A DNA stretch of 64,000 bases from Trematomus loennbergii (GCA_012861695.1 JAAOOA010000016.1:18925702-18989701), one strand, 5' to 3'. Positions 1 to 10,997 are shown, numbered from the stretch's first letter. Notes: a model not told the origin generated them from the letters alone. Translations and numbers: made by a program.

Positions 1-817
1 GAGGTGTGGCCATATGGCGGTGCCCTGTCCCCTGGTCCCTGCCCATAATAACAGATTACAGCTCTCCAGAGGAAGCTCACATCATTGCTTGGCCATATAT
101 CAGAGTGTGAAAGTCGTCATTATTTATGGGCCCAGACAGGTTACAGTTGTACGCTTGTGAAACTGGAGGGGTTCAGCCGGTCTGCTCCATTACTCGCAGT
201 TTCTCATTGACTTGTACTAAAAGCACTGCAGATGCACTGTTGTCCTCAAGAGCTGCCCTGAGTACTTTTTAATGCGTTTGAGAATCCTAATATTAGCTTA
301 CTTCAATTTAGCTTAAAAAGCATTGTCTGTTGGAAAGGACTGACACATTATTTGTGATAAGCAAGACAATTTCATTAACTTTGTTTGAGTCAGTAATTCC
401 TCCATGAATCACAAAGTCCTTTTCACATCTGCTCGAAGATTCTCCAGATATGTCTGTATAAACACGGACTTTTTCGAATTCCAATCTTCCTCCCCTCTTT
501 GCTATTTGCATTTATTGTATCTTTTTTTGCTCCCTGTTTGGATGAGATAATGGGGGGGGGGAGGAGAAACAGCCCACACCAGCACGATAACATTGTGGCC
601 TAAGGCACCCTTTTTTAAAACTGAACAATATCTGCAACTCTGTAATTTAACACATAAAAATGCACAGTAAGTAAAGCTGAAACTTCCTCACTGGTCAGCA
701 GAATGTAGACACGCTAGTCCTGTAGACCAAACATTTCATTTATCTTAAAGCACTTAATATTTTGCTGCCAATCTGTATTCATTATTTGTTTTATTCCCTC
801 CTTTCTGCGGCACACAG
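1..817. other. Intronic sequence of pcdh15, nothing recognisable
   Basis: AT-rich non-coding DNA upstream of the first candidate tail exon. A run of 10 G lies near 551-560. I see no exon with good splice sites and no repeat that I can name. Confidence 0.6.
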
Positions 818-820
818 CAG

Positions 821-842
821 GCAAGGAGGCTATGGCAGACAG
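821..842 (+). CDS. pcdh15: Candidate 22-nt micro-exon of pcdh15
   Basis: A pyrimidine-rich tract (ttccctcctttctgcgg) precedes AG at 819-820, and a good donor GTAAGC follows position 842. Read in phase, the exon gives QGGYGRQ and ends in phase 0, exactly what the next exon (1440) needs. PCDH15 tails are known for tiny, alternatively spliced exons. An alternative acceptor AG at 816-817 would give a 25-nt exon. The call rests only on splice signals and phase, since I do not recall this peptide from the mammalian protein. Confidence 0.42.
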
Positions 843-3800
843 GTAAGCATTCCTGTTGTGATGTTTTATTTATTTTTGTTGCAGGGAGAGATTTTGTCAC
901 TCTCCAGGCAGTTTACATCCTATTATTCTTATCTACAACTCACTTGATAGAAAGCACTGAATGAGATTAAGATGAGATCCTGATGATAGGACTTCTAACA
1001 CTGACATTACAGTTTAGCTTTAATTCACAATTCTGTCGTAGTCCCCAATGTTTCTGTCAAATAGCAGATAAGAATGTGAGTGTTGGAAAAAAAACATAAT
1101 CACCAAACAAAAACTCTTTCTTGTTACCTTCAAATAATGAACGACCAGTAACTGACATACACAAGACGTTTTATTTTTCTGTTTTTCTTACTTACTTTAA
1201 CTGCCTGGCTTACGTCTTCCCTCTTTTCCTTGCTGTGTTTCCATCAGTATAAAATCGATCTTTCCCCTTGCTCCTTCATTGGGATCACATAGATACATTA
1301 TTGATGCACATAAAAGAGGCTTGCATTAGCTTGACTTACATCTGAAATGTGTAGAGTGAACTCTTCCTTATGTTTGTGTCTTTCCTAACCTTCCCTTCCT
1401 TTCATTACCTTATCCTTCTTCTGTACTAATCTTTGGCAGCAACAGCAACTGCTGAGGCCATCTCTTCTGAGACCTGAGGTAGAAACCCTCCTGCTTTTCT
1501 TAATTCACAGGGATTGTAGTCCATTCTGCTGTATTACTCACCCTGTGTGCTGCTGCTGCTCTTCTTCTTCTGGTTTTCCCTGAGGAGTGCTGAGTAATTT
1601 CTTTCTCTGCCTCTCTGAAATACAGGAACTCTCAATGGAGTCAGGTATCGACCCGGGCCAGGACTACTACACACAGGACTACTATAATTATGACCAAGGG
1701 TGAGCATTCAGCCCATGACCGTCTCATCTCTCATCAGTCATACTCTCTCATCCAGGAAGTGATCTCCATTGCTAAAAAAATAAAAATAACCTCGTTAGGA
1801 CTTTATTTATTGTGACCTTGCCTTCCAGCTCCCATTTCTTAGATCCTTGAGGAATAGAGGGAATATTTCCGAAAAAATAAATGATGAGCATCACTTGTGC
1901 TTCTCCTTGAGCTGTACACATCATCAGAGCATTTACCCTTTCTACTCCCATCAAATGAGATCAATTATGCTGCCTTGAGTCAGGCACCTCAGTGTGTGGA
2001 AGTGTTTTTCCATGGTGTAATGAATAGAGGGAGTTTTGGCGTGCCTGTTACATAGCCCATATGGTTTAAAGAGGAAAAACATGCAACTCAAAGCCTTAAC
2101 AGCTGCTGAGAAATTGTTATTCATTAAAAGCTCCCGCTCTACGGCAGGTGACTTGCACCACAAGTTTATCAAAACAGGAAGATGTGTTTGCACTTGTAAA
2201 GGCTTAAAACTGTTAAGTTAAATCTGATGAATGTACATATGGAAATGAAGTCTGGTAATTGCCTGTAATTACTCACCAACTTACCTTACCTAAGCTCTAC
2301 AAATTACCACAGCTGTTGCTCAGGTTGTCTGAAATACGCTGGCTTTCATTCGCAACAAAATGTAATTATATTTGAATACTAGGTCACAAAGTTCGTTATA
2401 AAAGCTGCTATTGCCAATGAGTGTACCATCACTGTGACCCGATGCCTTTGATGTGCGATGTTCTGTTTGCATTGAGTGGCACACTTTTACAGCCGTCATG
2501 CTTATCATTTAGCAATCAACCGGCTGTGTTGTAAGCTCCCCTCATCATGTTCTCAAGACAAAATTACCATTGGTCTTTTTCCCTAATGTATTATTATAGA
2601 GTAAGAAGAGTATCAACATTCAAACTGTTGGAGGCCATCTACCACACTAATGCAGATAACCGTGAAACACTGAAAAAATAGTTTTATGATTAAAATGTTA
2701 AACTGTTCAGTGACTTAAATGGCATATGGTGAAACTGTTCTCTTCTAACTGGTTGGATTAATAGTCACATTTAATACTCCCCTGATGAAGGCCAAACATG
2801 CTCTGGAATAATAATACAAAAACAGCACATTGGAGAACAGTTATGCAACCATATTTGATGTTTTAATAGGCTTTAGGCATCAATTATTGCTCAACAAGTT
2901 CCCATCTCAGCATGTGTTTGCATCTTTGTAATGTATTAAACTCCTTTGACAAAGATGGGCGAATATGTACTCATCTATATTTATTTTAGGAAAAGTAGTT
3001 TCCGCCTTTTCTTTTTCTCTATTATATTGCTCCCAACTTACAAAGTGAATACTAGTGATTTTTGCTAATCTTCACAGAAATTATTGACTATCTTGTTGAA
3101 GATATTGCCAATAAAAAAAAAGACCAAAAGCAGCAGTGAATGGGGGCAGTGTAATATAGCAACTTGGATTAATAGATTAATTAAATAATCATTAACTTAT
3201 TTTTGCTGGTTTACTTTAGGAATTAATAAAACGATTAATGCCAAATGTAATCCACATTCTTTCTAACCTCTGTTTTTTTTCACATTTATTTTATTTATTT
3301 CTCAGGTACGACATTCCTCAGTATGGCAGTAGGAGGAGGCTAATACCTCCAAGGTATGATGAATATGGAGAGGTGATCATGGAGGATGATGGGTATTACT
3401 ACGGTCCTCGTGGCACTGAGGTATGCCCTTTCCTTACTCTACGTGATAATGTAAAGATTATCTTAACATTGTGTGTGTTTTTAAACAGCAGTATTAACCC
3501 TACAAACATAGTGGCTTTTTGATTGAAATCATTGCTAAATTAAATATGACTGTCTTAGGACCAGGGCAGAGGCAGGGGCCGTGGTGGAGGTCCATCTAAG
3601 AGGGTTGCATTTATGCCAGGGGATGAAATCGAACAAGCTGAGCCAGCAAAGGGGGGCGAGCCTTCTAAGGCTGCCAAGAGACTGAAGTCTGTCATGAAAC
3701 TCAGCAAACTCCTGGCAGCTAGCAAGGGGGGAGAACAGCCGTCTGATGCCGGTCCTTCTGGCCAATCTCCATGGAAGAAAGCCAAGATGTTCAAGATGTT

Positions 3801-6800
3801 TGGTGCCGGGAAGAAGGACAAGGATTATGCTAAACTGATGTCAGCCCGCCGCATTGACAGCCAAGAGAGTCTGACAGGCGGACCAGCAGTTATGGGACCA
3901 ATCGACAGAAAGTCTGATACGCGTAGCAAGCTCGGTAAAGTTTTCAGGAAAATCAACTTAGGCAACAAATTGCAGATACGGAGGAAGTCGAAGAGTAGTG
4001 TGAGCCAGGGCTCGGCCACAGGCAGCGAGCGAGACGAGGAGGCTTCACAAGTAGCCAGTGAGGATGACAAGTCTAAAGTGTCAATTAGTGTGACAGAGAG
4101 TGAGCCAGAAGCAGGTGCAAGTGGCAGCAGTAAGGAGAAAGACTCTGATGGGGAATCCTCTGAGAGAAGCAGTGTTGACAGAGATTATCTGAAAGTAGAC
4201 TTGGACCGTGATGATGCCAATGAAAGCACTGTGGACTCAGAGGAAGAGCCTGATGAGGAGCCAGGGGATTCTGATGAAGAAAGTAATTCCAAATCAGAAG
4301 GAGAAGAAACGGAGAAGGAATCTATCAGTGAGAAAGAATCTGGGACTGAAAAAGAATCAGATTCGGAAAAAGAGTCAGAGTCAGAGAAGTCGTCGGCAAC
4401 AGAGAAAGAATCAGAAACCGAGAAAGATTCAGACTCTGAGAAAGAGTCTGAATCTGAGAAAGAATCTGAATCAGGAACAGGCACAGCAACAGAGAAGGAA
4501 ACAAGCACAGAAAAAGATTCAGGACAGAGAAAGATTCTGATGAAGAGTCTGAGGAGGAAGAGGGTTCAGGGAGCACTAGAGAAAGTGGGTCTTCTGCCCG
4601 CTCTTCCATGAAATCATCAGCTACAGAGTCCAGAAAGGGAAGCAGCGCATCAGGTGCAAGTGGCAGCGGCAGTGGCAGCGGCAGTGGCAGCGGCAGTGGC
4701 AGTGGCAGCGTGCAGTGGCAGTGGCAGTGGCAGAGGGCAGTGGCAGTGGCAGTGGCAGTGGCAGCGGCAGCGGCAGCGGTAGTGGCAGCGGCAGCGGCAG
4801 CGGTAGTGGCAGCGGCAGCGGGAGTGGGAGTGGGAGTGGGAGTGGTAGCACAAGTGGTTCTGCGTCTTTATCTGGTTCAAGTGTTAAGTCATCAAATAGA
4901 ACCAGATCATCAGGAAGCGCAGTTACCTCCGAGAAGTCTAGTGAAGAACTCAGTGAAGGCGAGTCAGGAACAGGGACCGCCAGCGAGGTAGAGTCAGTGT
5001 CAGGAAGTGAAGGCTCTTTATCTCGAGGGTCCAGCCAGAGGAAAATGTCTGAGTCAGAGTCCGTTGGTGGGTCTTCATCCGTCAGTGAGATGACAGACCA
5101 GAGTTCCCTGAGCAACAAGACCGGTACAGCTGGTTCCCGTTCCACCAGTGGCAGCCGGCATTCCAGAAGTCCAGCCTGAGCCGTGGTTCTGAGGACACAA
5201 TTACAGAGGAGAGTGAAGAAGAAGACGAGGAAGACTCTGAGACTGCTGACGAGAGCAAAGAGTCAGCCAGCGAGCTCAGTGATGACGCATCAACGGGGAG
5301 TTCCAGGAAGGCGTCTGGAGACCCTGGGCCCTCTGCACCCTACACTGGTCCCGCTTACAGCTCTGATATCAGAAGCATCGGTAACACCTCTGTAGAGACA
5401 TACGGAGGACTGTCCCCTATCACTGAGGTGGACGAGGACGCCATCTCCTCTGACAAATCTTCAGTCAGTGGCTCCGGATCTGGCAGTGCATCGAAAGACT
5501 CGACAACGTCAGATGCTGATTCAGAATCTGAAGGAAACTCAACTGCCTTCTAGAGAGATATGGTCCACTGTGAAGTAAGAGTGAATAAAATCAATTACCC
5601 TTGCATGGGAGTGAAGAATTATTGCTTGCCACTACAGTGTTTCAAGCTTCCACCTTTTCCTCATTTCCCTTAAGCAAAACACGTTTGTGGTTTCCTGGTG
5701 CAAATGATCAGAGCTCTGCTCTATTTCTTACCTCTCTGACTTATTCTTCTCTTTGATGTTTCCTTGGTGTTTTGATGCCTTTACATGTTGTATAACATTA
5801 TGCTCTTGTTTTTGCTGTGAGATTTTGCATGTGACAGTACTATCTGCTTTAACTGAGTGTTTTTTCTGTGAGTTTGAAATGATTACTTTCTGGGAACAGT
5901 ATTATTATTGTCCATAGATTTCTCGCCGTAGATTCAATTCTAACAGAACTGCAGATAGGTAATCAAAAAATTGGATTTCATGTTGTCAAAGGATATTCTT
6001 TCATGTTTGAATTGATGTGCTTTAGTAGAACAACAATGTATCTTAAAATATATGTTACTGTAATGCCACCATTTAAGGATTGGACTTTAGTATTTGTATG
6101 TGTTAATGGTTAATGGTTTTGGGTTAGGCATTTTCAGCACATGATAGTCCTTAAATACATGTGAGCATACATTCCCCAAAAAACATTTAAATTAACCTAA
6201 AAAATATCCAGGCCTTCTTTCTGGGACAAGGGAGTAAAATACTGTGAATACTGTTATCTTGATACTGGGTGTAGAGTATAACTCAGCTAGCTATCGAGAA
6301 ACGTGTATACTATACCTTGTGAAAAAAGAAAATGATATATTGACCTTGACTCCCTCTATCCTCCTTAGCCTGGGAAAAAGCCACGGATCAAGCTGGTGGT
6401 GGATCAGGAGAATGAGACCAGCTCCACAGGAGAAGAGAGCACCACAGAGACGCAGAGGAACCGACTCCCCAACAGCCACAGCAACATCAACGGGAACATC
6501 TACCTTGCACAGAACGGCACTATTGTCAGAACTAGGAGGCCACCTCACCCAAAAAACTTGAATATGGGCTCTCCTTGTCGGCTTGGTAAGCATTTTAAAA
6601 AACTAGACAAGTTGGGTGTGACTTATGAAGAACCCTCTAGCATTATTAGCATTGATGGCACAGAAAACGAGACAGAAAATGGAACAGGAACATGTGTTCC
6701 CCCTAATGTGGACGTCAACCTCAACACTCGGCCCTCCTGTGGCTCCCTTGGATCCTCCATCAACGATCTTAAAAGTTTTGGGTCCAAAACCAATATTGCA

Positions 6801-6971
6801 AAGGTCTTGATTGACAGAAACAGCAGTGGCCAGTTTGTCAATGAGGAGCAAGAGACTTCGGTTGACAACCACAAGGACAGCAGAGAGACACTGGAGTCCC
6901 ACAGTGACCACACTTTATCAGACGAGGAGGAGTTATGGATGGGACCCTGGAACAGCTACACATACCAATGA
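821..6971 (+). CDS. pcdh15: pcdh15, 3' end of gene: cytoplasmic-tail exons (partial, runs in from the left)
   Basis: Protocadherin-15 is a single-pass cadherin of inner-ear hair cells and photoreceptors. With cadherin-23 it forms the tip link that pulls on the mechanotransduction channel, and its cytoplasmic tail anchors it to channel and scaffold proteins. Only tail exons lie here; the ectodomain and membrane segment must be to the left. Recognition rests on the joined product of exons 1440-1478, 1626-1699 and 3306-3420, which reads QQQLLRPSLLRPE, ELSMESGIDPGQDYY and YDIPQYGSRRRLIPP, a signature I know from PCDH15. Exon 3306-3420 ends in phase 0. Both later exons (3559 and 6369) start in phase 0, so they are mutually exclusive 3'-terminal exons giving two tails. 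The gene is convergent with dkk1, as in other vertebrates. I cannot say whether this is the pcdh15a or pcdh15b duplicate. Confidence 0.93.
1440..1478 (+). CDS. pcdh15: pcdh15 tail exon (13 codons)
   Basis: Acceptor ctttggcag and donor GTAGAA flank 39 nt that translate to QQQLLRPSLLRPE. This matches the mammalian PCDH15 tail as I remember it. The phase is 0 at both ends, so the exon could be skipped without a frame change. The donor (GAG|gtagaa) is weak, compatible with alternative splicing. Confidence 0.88.
1626..1699 (+). CDS. pcdh15: pcdh15 tail exon, Tyr-rich
   Basis: Acceptor aaatacag and donor GTGAGC flank 74 nt encoding ELSMESGIDPGQDYY followed by TQDYYNYDQ, with the next Gly split over the junction (phase 2). 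The cluster of tyrosines is typical of this PCDH15 region. Confidence 0.92.
3306..3420 (+). CDS. pcdh15: pcdh15 last exon common to both tails
   Basis: The acceptor is atttatttctcag and the donor GAG|gtatgc. The first G completes the split Gly, followed by YDIPQYGSRRRLIPPRYDEY and an acidic stretch GEVIMEDDGYYYGPRGTE. It ends in phase 0 and can join either 3559 or 6369. The 1.6-kb intron before it shows nothing of note. Confidence 0.92.
3559..5553 (+). CDS. pcdh15: pcdh15 alternative terminal exon 1 (acidic, CD1-like tail) with frame breaks
   Basis: After acceptor tgtcttag the exon opens in phase 0 with DQGRGRGRGGGPSKRVAF and runs through a basic segment (about 3660-3820), then long Ser/Glu/Asp-rich repeats, a (Gly-Ser)n tract, and an acidic C-terminus ending in GNSTAF and stop at 5551. 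The last residues T-A-F fit a class I PDZ ligand (S/T-x-hydrophobic); mammalian CD1, as I recall, ends S-T-S-L. About 665 residues are implied. As written the exon is not one open frame. I infer a 1-nt loss near 4521, 1-nt gains near 4711 and 4733 inside the Gly-Ser tract, and a 1-nt loss near 5166. Together they cancel, and the final frame equals the first. Each switch restores the same composition (EKES repeats, then GSGS, then Ser/Glu), so I treat this as one exon with indels and not as three short genes. The CD1 label is by position and C-terminal motif. Confidence 0.8.
4310..4500 (+). repeat. pcdh15: Coding Ser/Glu repeat (EKES-type) in the pcdh15 acidic tail
   Basis: Repeated units of 6-12 nt (gagaaagaatcagaa and variants) encode ESEKES, TEKESD and similar strings. 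They are internally repetitive, highly acidic and probably disordered, with many possible acidic-directed kinase sites (S-x-x-E). Repetition of this kind favours both polymerase slippage and assembly error. Confidence 0.8.
4659..4850 (+). repeat. pcdh15: Coding GGC-AGY minisatellite (Gly-Ser)n
   Basis: Near-perfect hexamers (ggcagt/ggcagc/gggagt) run for about 190 bp and encode Gly-Ser repeats in the pcdh15 acidic exon. Two 1-nt irregularities inside (gtgc for ggc near 4710, and agagggc near 4732) change the reading frame. All six frames stay open across the tract, which produces artefactual ORFs on both strands. Confidence 0.85.
5584..5589 (+). terminator. Possible poly(A) signal AATAAA for the acidic-tail transcript
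   Basis: The canonical AATAAA lies only about 30 nt after the stop at 5553. It is plausible as a proximal polyadenylation signal, but no GU-rich downstream element is obvious, and the hexamer is common in this AT-rich DNA. Confidence 0.35.
6369..6971 (+). CDS. pcdh15: pcdh15 alternative terminal exon 2 (CD2-like tail)
   Basis: Acceptor ctatcctccttag at 6356-6368 is followed in phase 0 by PGKKPRIKLVVDQENETSS, then SNINGNIYLAQNGTIVRTRR, RLGKHFKKLDKLGVTYEE and, near the end, SHSDHTLSDEEELWMGPWN. These blocks match the mammalian PCDH15 CD2 tail from memory. The exon encodes 200 residues and stops at 6969-6971 after NSYTYQ. Mammalian CD2, as I recall it, ends with a different, PDZ-ligand-like peptide beginning HIPMT. 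That peptide is present here one frame over (6959-6973) and runs past the stop, so the C-terminus may have been lost by a 1-nt deletion just before 6959. Confidence 0.88.
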   Translation, partial: PGKKPRIKLVVDQENETSSTGEESTTETQRNRLPNSHSNINGNIYLAQNGTIVRTRRPPHPKNLNMGSPCRLGKHFKKLDKLGVTYEEPSSIISIDGTENETENGTGTCVPPNVDVNLNTRPSCGSLGSSINDLKSFGSKTNIAKVLIDRNSSGQFVNEEQETSVDNHKDSRETLESHSDHTLSDEEELWMGPWNSYTYQ

Positions 6972-9298
6972 CAAACTCTGACTGACCATGTAGAAAGTTA
7001 TTTTAGTTTTTGTTGTTTTCGTATCTTTATCATGTTGTTTTTGTTAAGAAAATGATCATGAAAAAATGGTGTGCCTCAACTGGATAAGCTCCAACCACTG
7101 TCAACGACACTTGCACTTCAAGTCAAATTTTATTTAACCATAATACATTATGGCCTATATTCACTAAACGTTTGAATAAGATGGAAATATAGAGCTGCAA
7201 GGCAATGGGTGCCTCAAAGAAATCTGAAATGTTATGTGAATAGTACTTGAGTTTTTGTTTTAAACCCTTAATCAAAACACCAGATACGCCTCTTTTATTG
7301 AGTGATACCATGTTTTACCTTCTTTTACCAGCCTCACTTTTTTTATCCTGAAACAGGTCTAAAGAGATTGTTATTCATTTCACTAAATATATTTACAGAG
7401 AAATCAAGGTGTGTATATGAAGAAATTGTGATAATATAGTCTATGATAAAGTCAAAGAAAAACGTATTTTGCTAATAGCATTTTAATCGCAAATGATTAA
7501 GATTGTCAGATTATTTTATGTTGTGATCACTTGACAATGTTTTTGAAGATTTCTGAAAAATATATCAAATTATTTTTGTCTATTTTGTATCTAACTGGGA
7601 TGGAGAATCTAACATATGACATTAAAGACATAATATCCACATGACTGTTACCGCTGTATTTCAGAGATATGACAGTGTCATCATGGTGTTTTATATGGAC
7701 ATTTGTAACTACAGAATATGGTATTTTCCAAACCTTATATGATGCAGATTGACTCTGTTCATGGTAATTTATTAACTGACACATCAGGCTCCAGAAAGAG
7801 GTGGAAAAGGACTATCCAAAAATATACGAGATTCAACAATAAAGTTCTAACCCTATTTACATGTGTATTGAAAAGCATAATTTCAGGCATTGGCCACGCT
7901 ATCCTTACTTCAATGTCAATGTGCTTTTGCAAAGGGGGTAATGTTAACAGCAACTCAGTTTTGGAAATATTAAAAATGCTTGTGTTTATAAAGATACATT
8001 CCTTGAGAATAGGGATGAAAGTTGGATATAATGGAGCAAAAAGTGTTAGAACTATGCAGCAAGTTCATAAAAATACAAAATCTGCAGAAAGAGGTCTGTC
8101 AGAAAGAGTCCTTCTCTATGCAGTGTGCTCACTTTCTACAGAAGAGAAATGACAAGTCACCAAACATAGGGATATGGGTAGTTACTGTATCTCTGAAACA
8201 CAGTATGAAGTACGCCAGGCAGTCTGAGAAACTGACATCTTCTTGAGCCCACTCTTTCACCTGTCAATTCAAACATGTGTTTAAAGATGGCAGAGATGGT
8301 AATCCAAAAGGCAAGGAAAATCTCAAGCACATTCTCTTCATTTGTTTCTCAGTTTATCAGAGATGAACACATCTAACACATCCAGAATGACATTTACAAA
8401 AAGTGTCCTGCAGTCAATCAAACTGTGAGAATGCCAATCAAATTTGCATAGTTCTTTGGAGGCTGAAGTTGAGAAAAGAGCAGGAGCTGAATGCCAGAGT
8501 GAAGTAGCTTCAAAAAGCTGCTCAGAAAATAGGTCAGGAGGGAACCCTTGTTCCCACCACAAAAAGCCTGTTGTCCTTAAGAATCAAAACAAAACTCTGC
8601 AAGATGCTGATGGAAGAAGAACAAAATAAAGGAGCAAGACCTGCAGGAGAAGCCTTACAATCAGGATGCTTAATTGTCACTTGTTCTTTCTCAAAACATG
8701 CCGATTAATTTTTGTATTTTGAAAGACAAGAACAGTGTTCACTGTCTTTAAGAGCCACGTCTCCATTTTGCATACACGCTCTCAGGATCTGCCATTAATG
8801 ACGGGAACAGCACTGTATAAACCATTTTCAGTGCAGATGGGTCTCAGTATAATGCCATTTCTTTAATAAATCTTCCAAAACCTTAAAATGAGAGCCTATC
8901 ACAGAAATGGTCACACAGAAAAAATAATTAGAAGTAGATATGTAATGCATCTGTGCCCTCGTCTTCTCGAATACAAGGACATACTTCACCAATCTCTTTT
9001 TGGAATACTCTCCTGATGAATTAGATTATAGCTGGCTCAACGAATAATGGAAGCGTTTCGACTGAGCATTTCCGTCTGTCACAGGATTATGTCCCAGGCC
9101 TTTTTTACTCTCCACCATGATCATCTCACTTAGTAGATTAAATACAGCAGTATGAATGGACATATCCCTGTGGTAATTAATTTTGGCTCGAGGAGAACCC
9201 ACATACCAATGTCTCGTATAATAGGATTTACTTTTTCATTTGCACGTTGCACTCCTAAGGAAATCGGAAGTTTCACTGTTCACTGTCACAACAGTGCA
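6972..9298. other. 3' UTR of pcdh15 and intergenic DNA
   Basis: AT-rich DNA without open frames that look coding. AATAAA hexamers occur at 7838-7843 and again near 8622 and 8863, any of which could end the CD2-type transcript. No repeat recognised. Confidence 0.5.
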
Positions 9299-9730
9299 GT
9301 TATCGGTAGAGGTGGAAGAAGTACTTAGATCTTGTACTTAAGTAAAAGTAGAAGTACCAGAGTGTAGGAATACTGGTTACGTAAAAGTCCTGCAATAGCA
9401 TGAAAATATACTTAAAGTACCAAAAGTGAAAGTACTTATTGTGCAAATTGGCCCATTTAAGAATGATATATTATATGTTTTGATTATAATTATTGATGCA
9501 TTTAAGTGTTATCAAAGCTGGTAAGTCAGCTAGTTCTAATGACTTTGTATACTGCGGGGTTGTGAATGTACTCCAGGTGTAACTAAGTCTTATTTAAGTG
9601 TTGATTATATTTCGCATTGTTAATGCAAATTTTAGTGGAGTAGAAGTACAATGTATCAAAAAATTGAAATTGTATTTAAGTACAGTACTTGAGTAAATCT
9701 ACTTAGTTACTTTACACCACTGGTTATCGG
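9299..9730. mobile_element. hAT-type non-autonomous transposon (MITE), 416 bp, with 8-bp target duplication
   Basis: The element proper is 9307-9722. It is bounded on both sides by the same 8-mer GTTATCGG (9299-9306 and 9723-9730), the duplication size of hAT elements. Its ends are imperfect inverted repeats: AGAGGTGGAAGAAGTACTTA at the left, and AGTGGTGTAAAGTAACTAAG on the reverse strand at the right. The body is full of AAGTAC/GTACTT-like motifs, a look familiar from dispersed fish repeats. It has no coding capacity, so it depended on a transposase elsewhere. Confidence 0.85.
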
Positions 9731-10263
9731 TCAGTGGTTAGACAACAGACTGTTTACTGGGATATGTTGTCATTTAAAATCCTGCTAATTACAGCACAGT
9801 CAGCAGATGGCGCTCTCGCTCTATGCATTATACTAGGACATTACGCAATAAGTAAAAGAATAAATAAGTGATCACCGCGTAACTGAATTCAAGTGTTCCA
9901 CAGAGAGCAAACGTCACCTGTATCATCATATTTCCTAAAGGTAAACTAACTATAAACATAAACCTGGTGTTATGCAATGGAAGTTTAACTTGAGTAAAGC
10001 ATTAGTTAGTAGGCTACCTGTAAGTAACATGTAGATACGTTTAATTGAGTATAGCTTAAAATGAGTGTCAGTTATTAAAATGGCGGACTTGATCAAAAAT
10101 AATGTAACTAGCCAAAGTTATGGACATTATTGCACCTTTCTGCATGAATGCAAGTAATTTATTGAGTGGACAAGTTATATATTTCAGAGTGAGATAACTG
10201 TTTGTTACTGACTGTAAAGTATAGCTAATTGATGCCATGTTTATATCAACAGACCGAAGCAAT
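9731..10263. other. Unannotated intergenic spacer
   Basis: AT-rich, no ORF or repeat recognised between two transposons. Confidence 0.5.
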
Positions 10264-10830
10264 AGGCGCTTTCACACCAAGTACTTTGCCGTACTTAGTT
10301 CCCAGTACTTAGTTAATCAGAACTCTTTAGTTCTGATGAACTAAAGAGCAGATCGCGTTCACACCGGCGGAATAAATCCCTGAGGGAGGATTAGGCAAAT
10401 GAAGCCGCTGACGTCACTTCTTCTTCTTCTGCTTTGGCGATACGGCGTATGCATGGATGTATAATAAGAACTGGATACAGCGTGGGAGGCGGGGCCTCAT
10501 TCATTCCTATGAGAGATGCTCATTGGCGCATGAAGATAAAATGGCCCAACTTTTGAGAGAGCGAAACGTCACAGATTACCCGTCATGCCTGAGAAGTACC
10601 CGTATGTGCGCTCATAGAGCATGCGCAACTTTAACCACGCCCCCCAAAAGACTCGTTCACATTTAGCAGGTCAATTTGTACACGTAACAGCACAGCGCGT
10701 TCATGACAGCATGGTACTGGATTGTTATATGATGGATTTTGATATTAACGAGGCGGCCGCGGCAGTTAGAAGCTAGCGGCTAGCTAGTGATTATGCTAAT
10801 TTACACATCAATCGTTATGTACTTTTATAT

Positions 10831-10914
10831 TACGCTGTAACAGGATCTAGTGATATCCAAGCAACAGCTTAATTTAGCTCTGTATATATGTATATATATA
10901 TATACATATATATC

Positions 10915-10946
<32 letters not shown>

Positions 10947-10997
10947 AGCATTATATAATATATATGCTTGGATATCACTAGATCCTGTTACAGCGTA
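10831..10997. repeat. Long perfect inverted repeat with AT-rich centre
   Basis: Two perfectly complementary 33-nt arms (10831-10863 and 10965-10997) are separated by about 100 bp, largely alternating TATATA. The left arm begins TACGCTGTAACAGGATCTAG and the right arm mirrors it. It could form a cruciform or hairpin, and lies inside the insertion that enlarges transposon family A. Confidence 0.85.

Noticed and set aside
4621..5145. 174-codon Leu-Pro-rich frame on the minus strand
   Set aside because: Antisense reading of the Gly-Ser repeat; composition is a mirror of the repeat with no other support.
4715..5179. Open frame that looks like an independent Gly-Ser/Ser-rich protein
   Set aside because: It is a middle segment of the pcdh15 acidic exon displaced by indels, not a separate gene.
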